Positions 17,497 through 27,302 of a DNA stretch of 62,338 bases are shown piece after piece. The notes below the pieces were generated by a model, which saw only the letters and a list, made by a program, of their open reading frames with translations, searched no databases and was not told the origin of the DNA. The first letter of the stretch is position 1, and each line of letters starts with the position of its first letter. The position numbers and the translations under genes are program-made. This DNA is from Fidelibacterota bacterium (lineage in GTDB: Bacteria; Fidelibacterota; Fidelibacteria; Fidelibacterales; Fidelibacteraceae): assembly GCA_028716785.1 (NCBI GenBank), contig JAQUPD010000008.1:1-62338 (forward strand), read 5' to 3'.

Positions 17497-20199
17497 ATGC
17501 ATAAAAATACAAAAATATTATTCATTGTAATCTTGATTGTTTGTTTGAATACGCTTTTAAGCGCGGGAGGGAACCTCTACCTTGTTATCGGTTCGGATAC
17601 TGGGATTTGGGAAGGAGCTGAGAGCGGAAGAAAGCATAATTATTATAGGCAAGCGTTATACACTGATCCCTCACGAAATGCTTATGCCGTGATGAACCCT
17701 GCTTTTCGAGATTCTCTACGGGATTCAAAAGGCCGTATCATGCCACAAACGTGGTGGATGCACGGAGGTAATATGTTCCGATACGCAGCGAATACAAACT
17801 TTCCTCTCAATAATACTATGGCCTTATATCTTATGAAACAATATCATGGCGAAGCAATTGAACGCTATGGCGATGAACTTACTCTTCATTATCACACCTG
17901 GGAATGGAGTGACTATGATGGCGATGGACAATGGTTTTGGAATCAAGCGCCATCATTTGTTTATTGTCGGCAAGATTTTTGGGAAACAGTTGGACACTAT
18001 TTGCTGTATGAAGATGTTTTTCCCGTCTCTTTTCGCAGCGGGTGGCATTATATGGATAATGAATGGCAACGCGATTTAGATAATTTTATTCCTTTTTCTA
18101 TGCACAATGCCTGGCCAGCAAATAAACCATGGAGCGATCACGGTGAAGAGCCCATCGAAAATTTTTATGTGTGGGTTGATGCTCCCAATTCCTTTATTCC
18201 CTTTCATCCCAGTTTGGAAAATTATCAACTTCCGGGAAATGGCCGGAGTTGGAATACTCGATCCGTATACTTTGGTTGGGTAAAAGAATCAACGATGCGG
18301 CCTGTTTTTGAGGAGGTCGCCGCCGGTGAAGATCGTTTGATGTGTATCTGGGCACACCTTCCTGAAACAAATTATGTCACCGAAATCGGGAGGATCCACT
18401 CTGTCGTTCGAAAATTAGCAGAAGAGTATCCCGATGTAACGTACCACTATCTTACAGCTGTGGATGCCATGCAAGCATGGTTGGGAACGAACGATTCCAT
18501 CCCACCTAATTTGGATTTTCAGGTAATAACCGATGCACATGGACTCCAACTGACCATAACTACACATGAACCTATTTTTCAAATTTATCCCTTTATTGCT
18601 GTAGAAACGGTAGGGAAAGATATCCTTCTACCTGAAGCTATGGAAATAGGTGAAAACACGTGGTTTGCTCGCTTGGTTGTTCCTGAGGAATCGTTATATC
18701 GTATCGCAGTAGCTGTGACAGATACTGTTGGAAATCTTACTACGAGCCATTACTTTTTCCGTCCCCAAGAGGTGTGGCTGGATGATGAGAGTCCTGAATA
18801 TTATGAGACGCGAGGTTATTGGAAAGAAAGTGATATTTCCGCTTGGGGAACAACATCCCGACTCTCCTCTGTTTTACCAGCTGATTCTGTAACAGCAGGG
18901 TTTGATGTGAGCGGTCTTCAAGAAGGACAGTGGAATCTCTTTTTTCAAGTACCAAACCAAGAGAAACCTGTAAATCGCCTATCTGTCCGTTTGATAACAG
19001 AGGATACATGTATAACGCTAAATCGCTTTTCCCATGGTGTTCCTTCCCATCAATGGATTTATGGAGGTACTCTACAGCTTGATCCAACAACTAATCCGCG
19101 AGTAGAATTTACAGGTAGAAATTACTCTCTTAAAAACCAAATCCTTCTTTTAGATGCCATTCATCTGACTCCATGCTATACAGATGGTTATCTTTATACT
19201 CAAGTCACCGATATTTTTAACGTTCAAGCGAGTCTTTTCGATACCCTTATTGTGGAAATTCCTTTACAAAATGGCGGAATAACACCCATTTTTATTGATG
19301 ATGTTTTATTAAAAACTTCCAGTGGATTAATTCTTAGGGATATTTTTCCATCGCTCGACCCTTACGACAGAGATACTCTATCCCTTGCTTGGTATTCAGA
19401 GACAGAAACACAGATTCTTGATACCCTCATGATACAGTGGAATCCTGGAAATCAATGGATAAAGATTCCTATCGATATTATCATGAATAAATACTTTATA
19501 ATTGTGGATAATGATGATAAAGAGGGTTACCTCGAAGAGGGGACCTGGTATAACTCTGTCACACAAGCGTATGGAGAGAGCAGTCGTTATGCACGGCTTC
19601 AAGATGGTCCTTCTGCAGTACATTATTTTTTCAATCCCAAACTCTCTGGGCTGTATAGCGTTTGTGAAATGATTCCTATAACAGAAAACGCCTGTGATGA
19701 AACAGATTATATTTTAAAAGTCAATAACGTTAAAATTGATAGTGTCCGCTTAAATCAAAACAGAGATTACAGAGATTGGCGGGAAATTTTTCAAGCATAT
19801 TTTCCCAAAGGATCTCAAGTAACATTAACGGTGAGTCAGAAAAATGCAACATCGCAATATTGTCTTCGAGCGGATGCTGCAAAAATTGAACTCATCGATG
19901 ATGAGTATGTCTCCACTGAAAAGCAATTTATGCCTTCAGAAACAACCTTGGATCCTATTTATCCCAATCCTTTTAATGCCACAGTAACAATTCCCTTTCG
20001 TTTAAAAGAAGAGGGAGAGGTCACCTTAAGAGTTTTTGCCGTTACAGGGCAGGAAGTTGCAAAATTTTCTCATGTCTATCCATCCCCCGGCAAATACACG
20101 TATATCTTTCAGGCAGATCATCTTTCCAGTGGCATTTATATTGTTCAATTTCAAAGCAAATCGGTTCAAAAAAGTCAAAAAATTGTGCTAATTAAATAG
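17497..20199 (+). CDS. Secreted polysaccharide-deacetylase-like protein with golvesin-like and T9SS tail domains
   Basis: This 900-aa protein has a signal peptide (residues 1-24). The N-terminal region (about 25-330) looks like a distant polysaccharide deacetylase or GH57-type barrel, with TWWMHGGNMFRY, ELTLHYHTWEWSDYDGDGQ and FPVSFRSGWHYMDNEWQ supplying conserved-looking His, Asp and Trp residues. Residues about 665-800 resemble the golvesin C-terminal-like carbohydrate-associated domain (IIVDNDDKEGYLEEGTWYNS, LRADAAKIELID). The sorting domain begins IYPNPFNATVTIPF. A deacetylase-like role on extracellular glycan is inferred from the fold only. It has GAGGT before the ATG and no partner genes downstream. 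Confidence 0.7.
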   Translation: MHKNTKILFIVILIVCLNTLLSAGGNLYLVIGSDTGIWEGAESGRKHNYYRQALYTDPSRNAYAVMNPAFRDSLRDSKGRIMPQTWWMHGGNMFRYAANTNFPLNNTMALYLMKQYHGEAIERYGDELTLHYHTWEWSDYDGDGQWFWNQAPSFVYCRQDFWETVGHYLLYEDVFPVSFRSGWHYMDNEWQRDLDNFIPFSMHNAWPANKPWSDHGEEPIENFYVWVDAPNSFIPFHPSLENYQLPGNGRSWNTRSVYFGWVKESTMRPVFEEVAAGEDRLMCIWAHLPETNYVTEIGRIHSVVRKLAEEYPDVTYHYLTAVDAMQAWLGTNDSIPPNLDFQVITDAHGLQLTITTHEPIFQIYPFIAVETVGKDILLPEAMEIGENTWFARLVVPEESLYRIAVAVTDTVGNLTTSHYFFRPQEVWLDDESPEYYETRGYWKESDISAWGTTSRLSSVLPADSVTAGFDVSGLQEGQWNLFFQVPNQEKPVNRLSVRLITEDTCITLNRFSHGVPSHQWIYGGTLQLDPTTNPRVEFTGRNYSLKNQILLLDAIHLTPCYTDGYLYTQVTDIFNVQASLFDTLIVEIPLQNGGITPIFIDDVLLKTSSGLILRDIFPSLDPYDRDTLSLAWYSETETQILDTLMIQWNPGNQWIKIPIDIIMNKYFIIVDNDDKEGYLEEGTWYNSVTQAYGESSRYARLQDGPSAVHYFFNPKLSGLYSVCEMIPITENACDETDYILKVNNVKIDSVRLNQNRDYRDWREIFQAYFPKGSQVTLTVSQKNATSQYCLRADAAKIELIDDEYVSTEKQFMPSETTLDPIYPNPFNATVTIPFRLKEEGEVTLRVFAVTGQEVAKFSHVYPSPGKYTYIFQADHLSSGIYIVQFQSKSVQKSQKIVLIK

Positions 20200-20520
20200 A
20201 TGACATCCCTTCATATTTTGAGAATAAAACACAAACTTTGATCAACGTTGCATTGTTGGTGTTGCCTACCATTTAGTTATGCTCATACCTCTCAATAAAA
20301 GGTATACTGAAAATCGTTTTCTGTGAGAATTTTTCTATCTATATACCAATCTTTCCAAAAGTATAAAGCATGTTTTTATAGTATATTTTTTGGGGATAGA
20401 TGGGATATGTTTCTTGAATATTCTTTTCTGCGAGACGAGAACAGAAATGACCAAGAAAGATCAAAAAACATCGTTAAGGACAAGAATTTTATTTATGATA
20501 TATATGAATTATATGTATAA
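20200..20520. other. Intergenic gap, no feature recognised
   Basis: These 321 bases lie between the secreted deacetylase-like gene and the tRNA terminator. A 65-codon frame at 20323-20520 has no ribosome site or recognisable residues and I do not call it. I see no terminator with a T run after the upstream gene. Confidence 0.6.
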
Positions 20521-20556
20521 AAAACAAAAAAAGGACTGGTATTTAGCCAGTCCTTT
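20521..20556 (-). terminator. Intrinsic terminator of the tRNA cluster
   Basis: The arms AAAGGACTGG and CCAGTCCTTT form a perfect 10-bp stem with a 7-base loop. On the minus strand a T-rich tail (TTTTTTTGTTTT including the arm end) follows. It lies 1 nt beyond the tRNA-Arg 3' end and ends the minus-strand tRNA transcript. Confidence 0.92.
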
Positions 20557-20557
20557 G

Positions 20558-20631
20558 TACGCCCTGGAGGAATCGAACCCCCAACCTTCTGGTCCGTAGC
20601 CAGACGCTCTATCCAGTTGAGCTAAGGGCGC
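20558..20631 (-). tRNA. tRNA-Arg (anticodon ACG)
   Basis: The minus strand folds into a standard cloverleaf. The acceptor GCGCCCT pairs with AGGGCGT (first pair G-U), the D arm is GCTC...GAGC, and the anticodon loop CTACGGA gives ACG on the stem TCTGG/CCAGA. The T arm contains GGTTCGATTCC. The 3' CCA is not encoded; the terminator stem follows almost directly. It is third in the order Gln-Glu-Arg. Confidence 0.95.
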
Positions 20632-20643
20632 ATGGTGTTGCCG

Positions 20644-20715
20644 CAGCGCGTACGGGACTCGAACCCGTGTTACCGACGTGAGAGGCCAGCGTCCTAACCG
20701 TTAGACGAACGCGCC
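20644..20715 (-). tRNA. tRNA-Glu (anticodon CTC)
   Basis: The acceptor GGCGCGT pairs with ACGCGCT (first pair G-U) with discriminator G. The anticodon stem CTGGC/GTCGG contains two G-U pairs, and the loop CTCTCAC gives anticodon CTC. The T arm is ACGGGTTCGAGTCCCGT. CCA is not encoded. It is the middle gene of the three-tRNA unit. Confidence 0.93.
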
Positions 20716-20724
20716 ATTCCCCTG

Positions 20725-20795
20725 CTGGGTTGCAGGGATTCGAACCCCGATTCTACGGTCCAGAGCCGTATGTCCTGCCTTTGGACGACAACCCA
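20725..20795 (-). tRNA. tRNA-Gln (anticodon CTG)
   Basis: The acceptor TGGGTTG pairs fully with CAACCCA, including the U1-A72 pair typical of bacterial tRNA-Gln, with discriminator G. The anticodon stem TACGG/CCGTA and loop CTCTGGA give CTG. The T arm contains GGGGTTCGAATCCC. CCA is not encoded. It is the promoter-proximal tRNA of the cluster. Confidence 0.95.
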
Positions 20796-20996
20796 TCCTC
20801 TCAAAAAGCGTGTTAATTTACATAGGATTCTGAAAAAACTGCAATGGATAATTTGTTTTATGCCTTATTAGCAGCTTTATTGGAAATTAGATTGTAAACT
20901 TTATTTTATTAATAAATTGAAACAAAATCCTAAATAATTAAAAAATAATTTGAATAATACTTTAAAAGATGTAATTTTCAAAAAAGGAGGAGAGAG

Positions 20997-21458
20997 ATGG
21001 ATGCTATTGATAAAATACTTTTGCGGGCTTTGCAGGAGGATGGCCGAATGACATATCATGAACTTGCGGAAAAAACAGATCTTACTGTTCCTGCTGTACG
21101 GGATAGAATTTTAAAGTTAAAAGAACGCGGTGTTATTCGGGGAGTCCACGCTGTTGTTGATGCGAAATGTTTGAATAAAGATATCACGGCCTTTGTGATG
21201 ATAGAAAGTGCAGCCATTCATTATCAAGACCTTATCGATTATGTCCGCCAGGAATCTGCGATCCAGGAATGTCATTCCATTACAGGAGGAGGTTCTCATT
21301 TGTTAAAGGTTCGGACAAAAAATACCACGTCTCTTGAGAAAATATTGAGCAAAATTCAGCGTTGGCCAGGGGTTAAGGGGACAGAAACTCATATTGTTTT
21401 AAGTACTTTTAAAGAGAGTACTTTTATTGATCCTGAAGAGACAGATTTTGAAAGATAA
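20997..21458 (+). CDS. Lrp/AsnC-family transcriptional regulator
   Basis: This 153-aa regulator has an N-terminal winged helix (IDKILLRALQEDGRMTYHEL, LTVPAVRDRILKLKERGVI) and a C-terminal RAM/ACT-like domain (HSITGGGSHLLKVRTKN) that would bind an amino acid or related effector. The ribosome site AAAGGAGGAGAGAG is strong. It lies about 120 nt upstream of glnN in the same direction. Local control of glutamine synthetase in response to an amino acid is therefore the simplest inference, though Lrp proteins also act globally. Confidence 0.92.
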   Translation: MDAIDKILLRALQEDGRMTYHELAEKTDLTVPAVRDRILKLKERGVIRGVHAVVDAKCLNKDITAFVMIESAAIHYQDLIDYVRQESAIQECHSITGGGSHLLKVRTKNTTSLEKILSKIQRWPGVKGTETHIVLSTFKESTFIDPEETDFER

Positions 21459-21581
21459 AGGAAAATTCAGTATAGAAAGAGAGAGCGACTCATACAAAAA
21501 GAAATGGTAAAAATGGATTCTTTCTCTTATAAAAACAGACAAAATAATCCACCTTCATTAACATCTTTAACAAGGAGAGCG

Positions 21582-23702
21582 ATGAAACAAAAATCCCCTA
21601 TCAATACATTTGTTCCAAAAATTTTTGCAACACATGTTTTTACCGAAGATATCATGAAACAGCGTCTGCCTGAACATATATTCTTAAAGGTTAAAAATAC
21701 GCTTGAAAAAGGGCATCTCCTCGATCAAGAGAGTGCAGAGTATATTGCGAAAGCCATGAAAGAGTGGGCGATTGAAAGGGGGGCGACGCATTTTACTCAT
21801 TGGTTTCAGCCAATGAATGGCATTACGGCAGAAAAGCATGAATCATTTATTGAAAATGCCGGGCCGGGACATGTTATCATGGAATTTTCAGGCAAAGAAC
21901 TTATTCAAGGGGAGTCTGATGCTTCCTCTTTTCCTTCAGGAGGGATCCGCTCGACTTTTGAAGCCCGCGGCTATACGGTGTGGGATGCAACATCGCCTGC
22001 CTTTCTTCGTGAAGACCTTACGGGTGTTACCCTCTATATCCCAACAGCTTTTTATTCCTACAATGGGGAAGCACTGGATAAAAAAACACCCCTCCTTCGG
22101 TCGATGCAAGCCCTCTCAAAACAAACTCTTCGTATTTTAAGAACTTTTGGCGATACTGAAACAGAACGAGTCTATGCCTCTGTAGGCGCTGAACAAGAAT
22201 ATTTTCTCATTGATAAGCATTATTACACCATGCGGACAGACCTGCAGTTTACAGGTCGGACTCTTTTTGGAGCGCCTCCTCCAAAGGGACAAGAAATGGA
22301 AGATCACTACTATGGAAGCATAAAAGAGAGAATTTCTGATTTTATGCGTCAGGTGGATATTGAACTCTGGAAATTGGGAATAAGTGCAAAAACTAAACAT
22401 CATGAAGTTGCCCCGGGACAATATGAATTAGCTCTCATTCATAATAATTGCAATTTATCTACAGACCATAATCAACTGTTAATGGATACCATTACCAAAA
22501 TTGCTGAACGAAACAATCTGGTGTGTCTGCTCCATGCAAAACCCTTTCAGGGTGTAAATGGCTCCGGAAAACATAATAATTGGTCTATAATTACAGATAA
22601 GGGGATCAATCTTCTAGAACCCGGGAAGACATCTCAGGAAAAACTTCGGTTTCTTCTCTTTCTCAGTGCCATTCTAAAAGCGGTGGATTGCCATGCTGAT
22701 TTACTGCGATTTGCTGCTGCAACCCCCGATAATGATGAGAGACTGGGACACCATGAAGCACCCCCTGTCATTATCTCTGTTTTTCTGGGAGATTTTTTAA
22801 CATCTGTTTTTGACAGTCTTGAAAATGGATCCAGGGTGTCTCCAACGTTGTCGAAAACCCTCCATGGCGGTGTTAATACTTTACCTCCTGTCCTTAAAGA
22901 TAATACGGATCGGAATCGGACATCCCCCTTTGCCTTTACAGGAAATAAATTTGAATTTCGCATGGTTTCATCCCAAGCTTCTTTAGCGAGACCTAATATT
23001 GTATTGAATACTATTGTGGCTGATGTGCTCGATGAATTTGCAACTCTTCTGGAAAAGGCAAAAGATCCCCTGAAAAAAGCCCATGAATTGATCCGCGAAA
23101 CATACAAAGCTCATAAACGGATTGTCTTTAATGGAAACGGATACTCTGATGCCTGGCGAGAAGAAGCAAAACAACGAGGCTTACCTGAGTTTATTTCTGC
23201 CCTGGATGTCTATCCAGAACTGATAACAGAAAAAAATATTACTTTATTTGCTCGTCAAAAGGTTTTTAATCTCGCTGAACTGAAAGCACGAGCTGAAATT
23301 TATGTTGATATGTTTATGAGACATCTCTTTATTGAAGCTAACACGATGATAAGAATGACTCACACCCAACTTTTACCTGCCGTTTTTGAGTACCAGAAAA
23401 ACATATTAGCCTTGATTAAAGTCCAACGTGAAACAGACTTTTTACAGCAAGAGGAAAAAATCTATGCAAAAAACTATCAACAGCATGTTCTTGAGCTTAT
23501 GAAACACCTGGACTCTCTGGAATCAGCCATGGCAATAAATGTACCTTGTACCCTTGAGAATGTTACAACCTGTCAAAAAAACCGCGATAACATCCGACGA
23601 GCTATGAATCATCTCCGGAAAGAAGCCGATTGGCTCGAATGTCATACCTCGAAACATATATGGCCCTTTCCTGGGTACGAAGAAGTGTTATACAAAATAT
23701 AA
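21582..23702 (+). CDS. glnN: Glutamine synthetase type III (GlnN)
   Basis: This enzyme makes glutamine from glutamate, ammonia and ATP. The type III class has a long N-terminal extension and about 700-730 residues; this one is 706 aa from ATG 21582. Diagnostic blocks are THWFQPMNGITAEKHESF, FEARGYTVWDATSPAF, GAEQEYFLID, HHEVAPGQYELA and GVNGSGKHNNWS. I prefer 21582 because AAGGAG lies 5 nt upstream and MKQKSPINTF is a natural start; ATG 21504 has no ribosome site. The upstream Lrp gene is the likely regulator. Confidence 0.96.
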   Translation: MKQKSPINTFVPKIFATHVFTEDIMKQRLPEHIFLKVKNTLEKGHLLDQESAEYIAKAMKEWAIERGATHFTHWFQPMNGITAEKHESFIENAGPGHVIMEFSGKELIQGESDASSFPSGGIRSTFEARGYTVWDATSPAFLREDLTGVTLYIPTAFYSYNGEALDKKTPLLRSMQALSKQTLRILRTFGDTETERVYASVGAEQEYFLIDKHYYTMRTDLQFTGRTLFGAPPPKGQEMEDHYYGSIKERISDFMRQVDIELWKLGISAKTKHHEVAPGQYELALIHNNCNLSTDHNQLLMDTITKIAERNNLVCLLHAKPFQGVNGSGKHNNWSIITDKGINLLEPGKTSQEKLRFLLFLSAILKAVDCHADLLRFAAATPDNDERLGHHEAPPVIISVFLGDFLTSVFDSLENGSRVSPTLSKTLHGGVNTLPPVLKDNTDRNRTSPFAFTGNKFEFRMVSSQASLARPNIVLNTIVADVLDEFATLLEKAKDPLKKAHELIRETYKAHKRIVFNGNGYSDAWREEAKQRGLPEFISALDVYPELITEKNITLFARQKVFNLAELKARAEIYVDMFMRHLFIEANTMIRMTHTQLLPAVFEYQKNILALIKVQRETDFLQQEEKIYAKNYQQHVLELMKHLDSLESAMAINVPCTLENVTTCQKNRDNIRRAMNHLRKEADWLECHTSKHIWPFPGYEEVLYKI

Positions 23703-23733
23703 TGCCTTATCGATAAAAGGGATGGCGTTTTTT
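23701..23733 (+). terminator. Weak candidate terminator after glnN
   Basis: AATGCC and GGCGTT can form a 6-bp stem (one G-U) with a 17-base loop, followed by TTTT. It overlaps the glnN stop codon. It is weak but well placed. Confidence 0.4.
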
Positions 23734-24621
23734 ATATAGAAAGTTGCCCATACCAAAGTGTGTAACATTTTATCCCTATCATATCTGGATTCATAAATGT
23801 ATATCCCACCTTCACCTGGAAAGTAAGAAAGATAGTGTAAAGGATTACACTTCTCTTTAAAAAATAAAAGAATTCCCATTATTTAAAATAAGGTCAAAGT
23901 GACTATTGGCCAACTCGTTGAAAAGTTCTGTCATTTTGGTCATAACACGTTTTGCTTATCTTTTTGTTTCCTTTTTAATACAATCGTGTCCGTGTATGAA
24001 GCTTATACGGATAGCAAGATAACTCTTATGGCATAGGGACAAGCAGGGCGCAAATCCAAAGGGGTTAACCCATTTTATGAACGTTTAATCCTTAATTAAG
24101 CGTTAATTCATAGTGTGTTAATGTTTCTTTTGAAAGGATTCTACACCTGCAGGTACAAGAAGTAACTCTGAACAATGACATCTTTGTCGTTTTGAACATT
24201 AAGGATCTTATATCTTCAAGACGGGGAGTTATAAATTTATTGCCGAGAAGTGTTGGAATTTGGAACCCAATATACAGACAAATAGGATTATGATATTTGG
24301 GCTAAGGAAGAGGGAAGTAATTAAAAAACGAGAAAAAACAGGAAAAGAGAACACTATACATAAGGGTATTCAAAAGATAAAAAATAATTTTGAAGAAAAA
24401 GCTGTTAAATTTATCCTATTGACACCATCATAAACATCATATCATTATAAAAAATAGTCTATTGTCTTCTGAAAAGAGAACACCATAAAATTCTAGTCGT
24501 TTATAAAAAGGAAAAAACCTATATTAAACCTTGATAATAATTGTTGATAGCTAATTTTTGTGAGTAGGGAGTGATATCATAAATTTAAACGGTTGAAAAC
24601 TATCATTTTGTGAAAGGCACT
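23734..24621. other. Long non-coding gap upstream of fakA
   Basis: No credible gene is visible in almost 900 bases. A hairpin lies near 23989-24011 (TCCGTGTA with TATACGGA, one G-U pair). Just after it, at about 24040-24070, is a GGGCGCAAATCC...GGGGTTAACCC stretch that could form further structure. Tandem TTAATC/CTTAATTAAG/CGTTAA sequences follow near 24086-24113. The region could hold a leader or small RNA for the fak operon, but nothing matches a family I can name. Confidence 0.5.
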
Positions 24622-26412
24622 ATGCGAGAAGACATTCAAGAAATTAAGACCACTTTTGAACACATCTCAAAGTATATTTGGCGACACAAAGAGTATGTGA
24701 ACCGATTAAATGTTTTTCCTGTCCCCGACGGAGATACAGGCCTCAATATGGCGCTTACGATTCAAGGCGGACTCGCAGATTTTAGTGAGAGTCTTCTTGA
24801 GACATTAACCCCGGGTGAATTTTTAAAACTAATATCTGATAATATGCTCATGAATAGCCGTGGCTGTTCAGGTGTTATTCTTGCATTGTTTTTCCAAGGA
24901 TTTATAGAAGTTTTATCAAATAATGATTTTTCTAAGGAAAATATTTATCGAGCTTTGGAAAGAGGTTGCAAGCGGGCATACGAAGGGACAGATAATCCAA
25001 AAGAAGGGACCATTCTTACTTTGATGACGGAATTAAAAAATGAATATTCCCGCCTGATGAAAGAAAAGGATCATCCGATTGATATTATAGTTTCCTGTAT
25101 TCCTTATTTGAGAAAAGTACTTGATAAAACGCCTGAGATGCTGCCTGTTTTGAAACAAGCAGGGGTTGTTGATTCTGGTGGTGCAGGATTTATTATTCTG
25201 CTTGAAGGACTCGAAAGAGAATTTAACTTGCGCAGAGTTCCTGATATGCTCCCTATTTCTACGGTTCTTAATATTAATAAGACATTAAAAAATTTTTTAG
25301 AGAGGCGAAGACATTCTAAATTTTATTCTCGAACAGTTAAAACACTTCTGCAAAATTTTAATACTGATAATATCTCAAATCCCAAATTAAATAATTTAAT
25401 CCATAGGTTTCAGATATATCTTCGTACTCGGACAAAAAACAATCAACATCAGTCACGAGACTTTCTTATTCAAGAAATTAAAGATATAGAATCTTCCTGG
25501 AATCCAGAAATTAAATATAAATATTGTACAGAATTAACTCTTCAAGCAGAAAAAGCAATTACCCGGGATGGAATAAAAGAAAAAATTCAGGGGTATGGTG
25601 ATAGTTTAATTATCTTGGAGAAGGACAAAACATTTAAAATTCATATTCATACAAACAAACCGGATGCCGTTATTAAAGATATTTCATCGTATGGTGAGAT
25701 TGTTTTTAAAAAAATAGATGATATGAAAAAGCAACACAGAAATTTTATCAGTGAAGATTCCATAGAGTATGAACGAGAGCAAAGTATTTTTTGTATTGTT
25801 TCTGGAAGTGGCTTTAAAGAAATTCTTGAAGGGCTTGGCGCAGATTTTGTCTACGATTATGGAAAAAAGAAACCGTCAGTCAATAAACTCGTAACCTTGT
25901 TGAACAATCTTAAATCTAAAAATATTATTGCTGCACCCGATGATGGAGATATATTGATGGCATTGAAATATGCAGCATCATATTGTAAAGCAAATGTGTT
26001 TATTGTAGAATCAAAAAGTGCTATTTCATTGATCAGTCTTCTTATGGGAAGAACAATAGAAATGGATGCAAAGGACTTTTCTTTTACCAATCAAATAAAT
26101 CGAATTCGCTATTGTGCTGTGTCCCGCGCTGTCCGTACTACAACCCTTGATGACGTTTCAATAAACAAAAAAGATTATTTTGTTATTTATAATGGGAAAG
26201 TTATTCTTTCTGGGAAAGATCAGCGAAAAGTTGTTCTTGATGCGATAAAAAAATTGTTGAGAGATGAAACATTAATTACATTTTATAAAGGATTACCCGT
26301 AAAAAATCATACTTCTCTTGTGAAAGATATAAAACAACACTTTCCCCATCTTGAATTTGAAGAGTATTATGGTGGACAGCATCAGTATCATTATTATATA
26401 ACGTTTGAATAG
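24622..26412 (+). CDS. fakA: FakA-like fatty acid kinase catalytic subunit (DAK2 domain)
   Basis: FakA phosphorylates FakB-bound fatty acid to acyl phosphate. The protein is 596 aa from ATG 24622. The N-terminal DAK2 domain has NVFPVPDGDTGLNM, NSRGCSGVILA, EGTILTLM and VVDSGGAGFI, with the aspartates that bind Mg-ATP. A linker and the FakA C-terminal domain follow (ELTLQAEKAI, IHIHTNKPD, IVSGSGFKEILEGLGAD). GTG 24610 would add four residues, but AAAGG lies between it and ATG 24622. fakB follows after 11 nt. The linker (about residues 215-290) is Lys/Asn-rich and less conserved. Confidence 0.9.
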   Translation: MREDIQEIKTTFEHISKYIWRHKEYVNRLNVFPVPDGDTGLNMALTIQGGLADFSESLLETLTPGEFLKLISDNMLMNSRGCSGVILALFFQGFIEVLSNNDFSKENIYRALERGCKRAYEGTDNPKEGTILTLMTELKNEYSRLMKEKDHPIDIIVSCIPYLRKVLDKTPEMLPVLKQAGVVDSGGAGFIILLEGLEREFNLRRVPDMLPISTVLNINKTLKNFLERRRHSKFYSRTVKTLLQNFNTDNISNPKLNNLIHRFQIYLRTRTKNNQHQSRDFLIQEIKDIESSWNPEIKYKYCTELTLQAEKAITRDGIKEKIQGYGDSLIILEKDKTFKIHIHTNKPDAVIKDISSYGEIVFKKIDDMKKQHRNFISEDSIEYEREQSIFCIVSGSGFKEILEGLGADFVYDYGKKKPSVNKLVTLLNNLKSKNIIAAPDDGDILMALKYAASYCKANVFIVESKSAISLISLLMGRTIEMDAKDFSFTNQINRIRYCAVSRAVRTTTLDDVSINKKDYFVIYNGKVILSGKDQRKVVLDAIKKLLRDETLITFYKGLPVKNHTSLVKDIKQHFPHLEFEEYYGGQHQYHYYITFE

Positions 26413-26423
26413 GAGGTAAGCCA

Positions 26424-27302
26424 ATGGATAAGCGAATATTAATTATATGCGGAGATAATCTAGGTGTTGGATATGATCAAATCTCTTATCCTTATATTGA
26501 ATATTTAACATATCCTGTGATAGTTGAACAAGAAGAATACCGTGAATCAGAAACATATACAGCATCATGGCTTTTTGACAAATTTAGAAAAGAGAAGGTT
26601 ACTGCGAAAAGCAGCTCTCTGCGGATGAATGAAATGATAGATATTGTTGAAAAAAACAAAAAAGATTTTGATTTGATCATTCATGTTGTTATGGGAAGCA
26701 ATATGTCTGCAGCAACACTAAAAATTGCTGAAGAAGTCCGACAAAAATACAAAGAAGAAATAAAAATCATTAATATTGATACTCGCCAGGCAACGGCAGG
26801 CGTGGGTGTTATTTTATTTCGCTTGATAGATTTTATAAAAGAAAATCAAGAGGAAGAGGATATTATAAACTATGCTCAGGATTTAGTTAAAAATACCTTT
26901 ACCTTGTATGTATTACCGGATCTTAATTATTTGTATCGAGGTGGGCGGATTGGAAAAGCCAAAGCGTTGTTGGGGTCTCTGTTAAGAATTCTTCCCGTTG
27001 TGAGTCTTATGGGGGATAATCCCGATGGAGAAGTATTACCTGTTGGTCAAGGACGAACCTATAAGCAAGCACATTCAGTAATTGTAGAAACACTTCGAAA
27101 AAAAATGGAGGAGAGAAATCTTCAGGAAATTCCTCTTTCAGTTGTTGCAGGTGATGAAATGAATAAAGATAATATTCTCGCCCTTAAGGAAGAGATTGAA
27201 AATAAATTACCTGTGAAAAAATCAATGGTTGGTAAAATTCATTTGGTTGAAGCAATTTATTTAGGCCCAGGTGGCTATGGAGTTGCCGTATGCATGAAGT
27301 AA
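26424..27302 (+). CDS. fakB: DegV-family fatty acid-binding protein (FakB)
   Basis: FakB proteins bind a fatty acid and present it to FakA. This 292-aa protein has the two-domain DegV layout: VVMGSNMSAATLKIAEEV, NIDTRQATAGVGVI and LNYLYRGGRIGKAKALLGSLL, all near-canonical DegV blocks. The usual N-terminal TDS motif is replaced by ICGDNLGV, so ligand contacts may differ. AGGAGG precedes the ATG. It sits between fakA and plsY, with plsY starting inside its last codons, so the three are probably translated together. Confidence 0.9.
   Translation: MDKRILIICGDNLGVGYDQISYPYIEYLTYPVIVEQEEYRESETYTASWLFDKFRKEKVTAKSSSLRMNEMIDIVEKNKKDFDLIIHVVMGSNMSAATLKIAEEVRQKYKEEIKIINIDTRQATAGVGVILFRLIDFIKENQEEEDIINYAQDLVKNTFTLYVLPDLNYLYRGGRIGKAKALLGSLLRILPVVSLMGDNPDGEVLPVGQGRTYKQAHSVIVETLRKKMEERNLQEIPLSVVAGDEMNKDNILALKEEIENKLPVKKSMVGKIHLVEAIYLGPGGYGVAVCMK

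Noticed and set aside
20323-20599. Two short frames of 65 and 69 codons at the tRNA cluster.
   Set aside because: They overlap the terminator or tRNA-Arg and have no coding features.
21504-21581. Earlier ATG for glutamine synthetase.
   Set aside because: No ribosome site; AAGGAG before 21582 supports the later start.
24040-24080. Resemblance to part of the cyclic-di-GMP-I (GEMM) riboswitch around GGGCGCAAATCC and GGGGTTAACCC.
   Set aside because: The upstream GCAAACC element, the GNRA-capped stem and the downstream GCCGGGTTGCC-like arm are missing, so I do not call a riboswitch.
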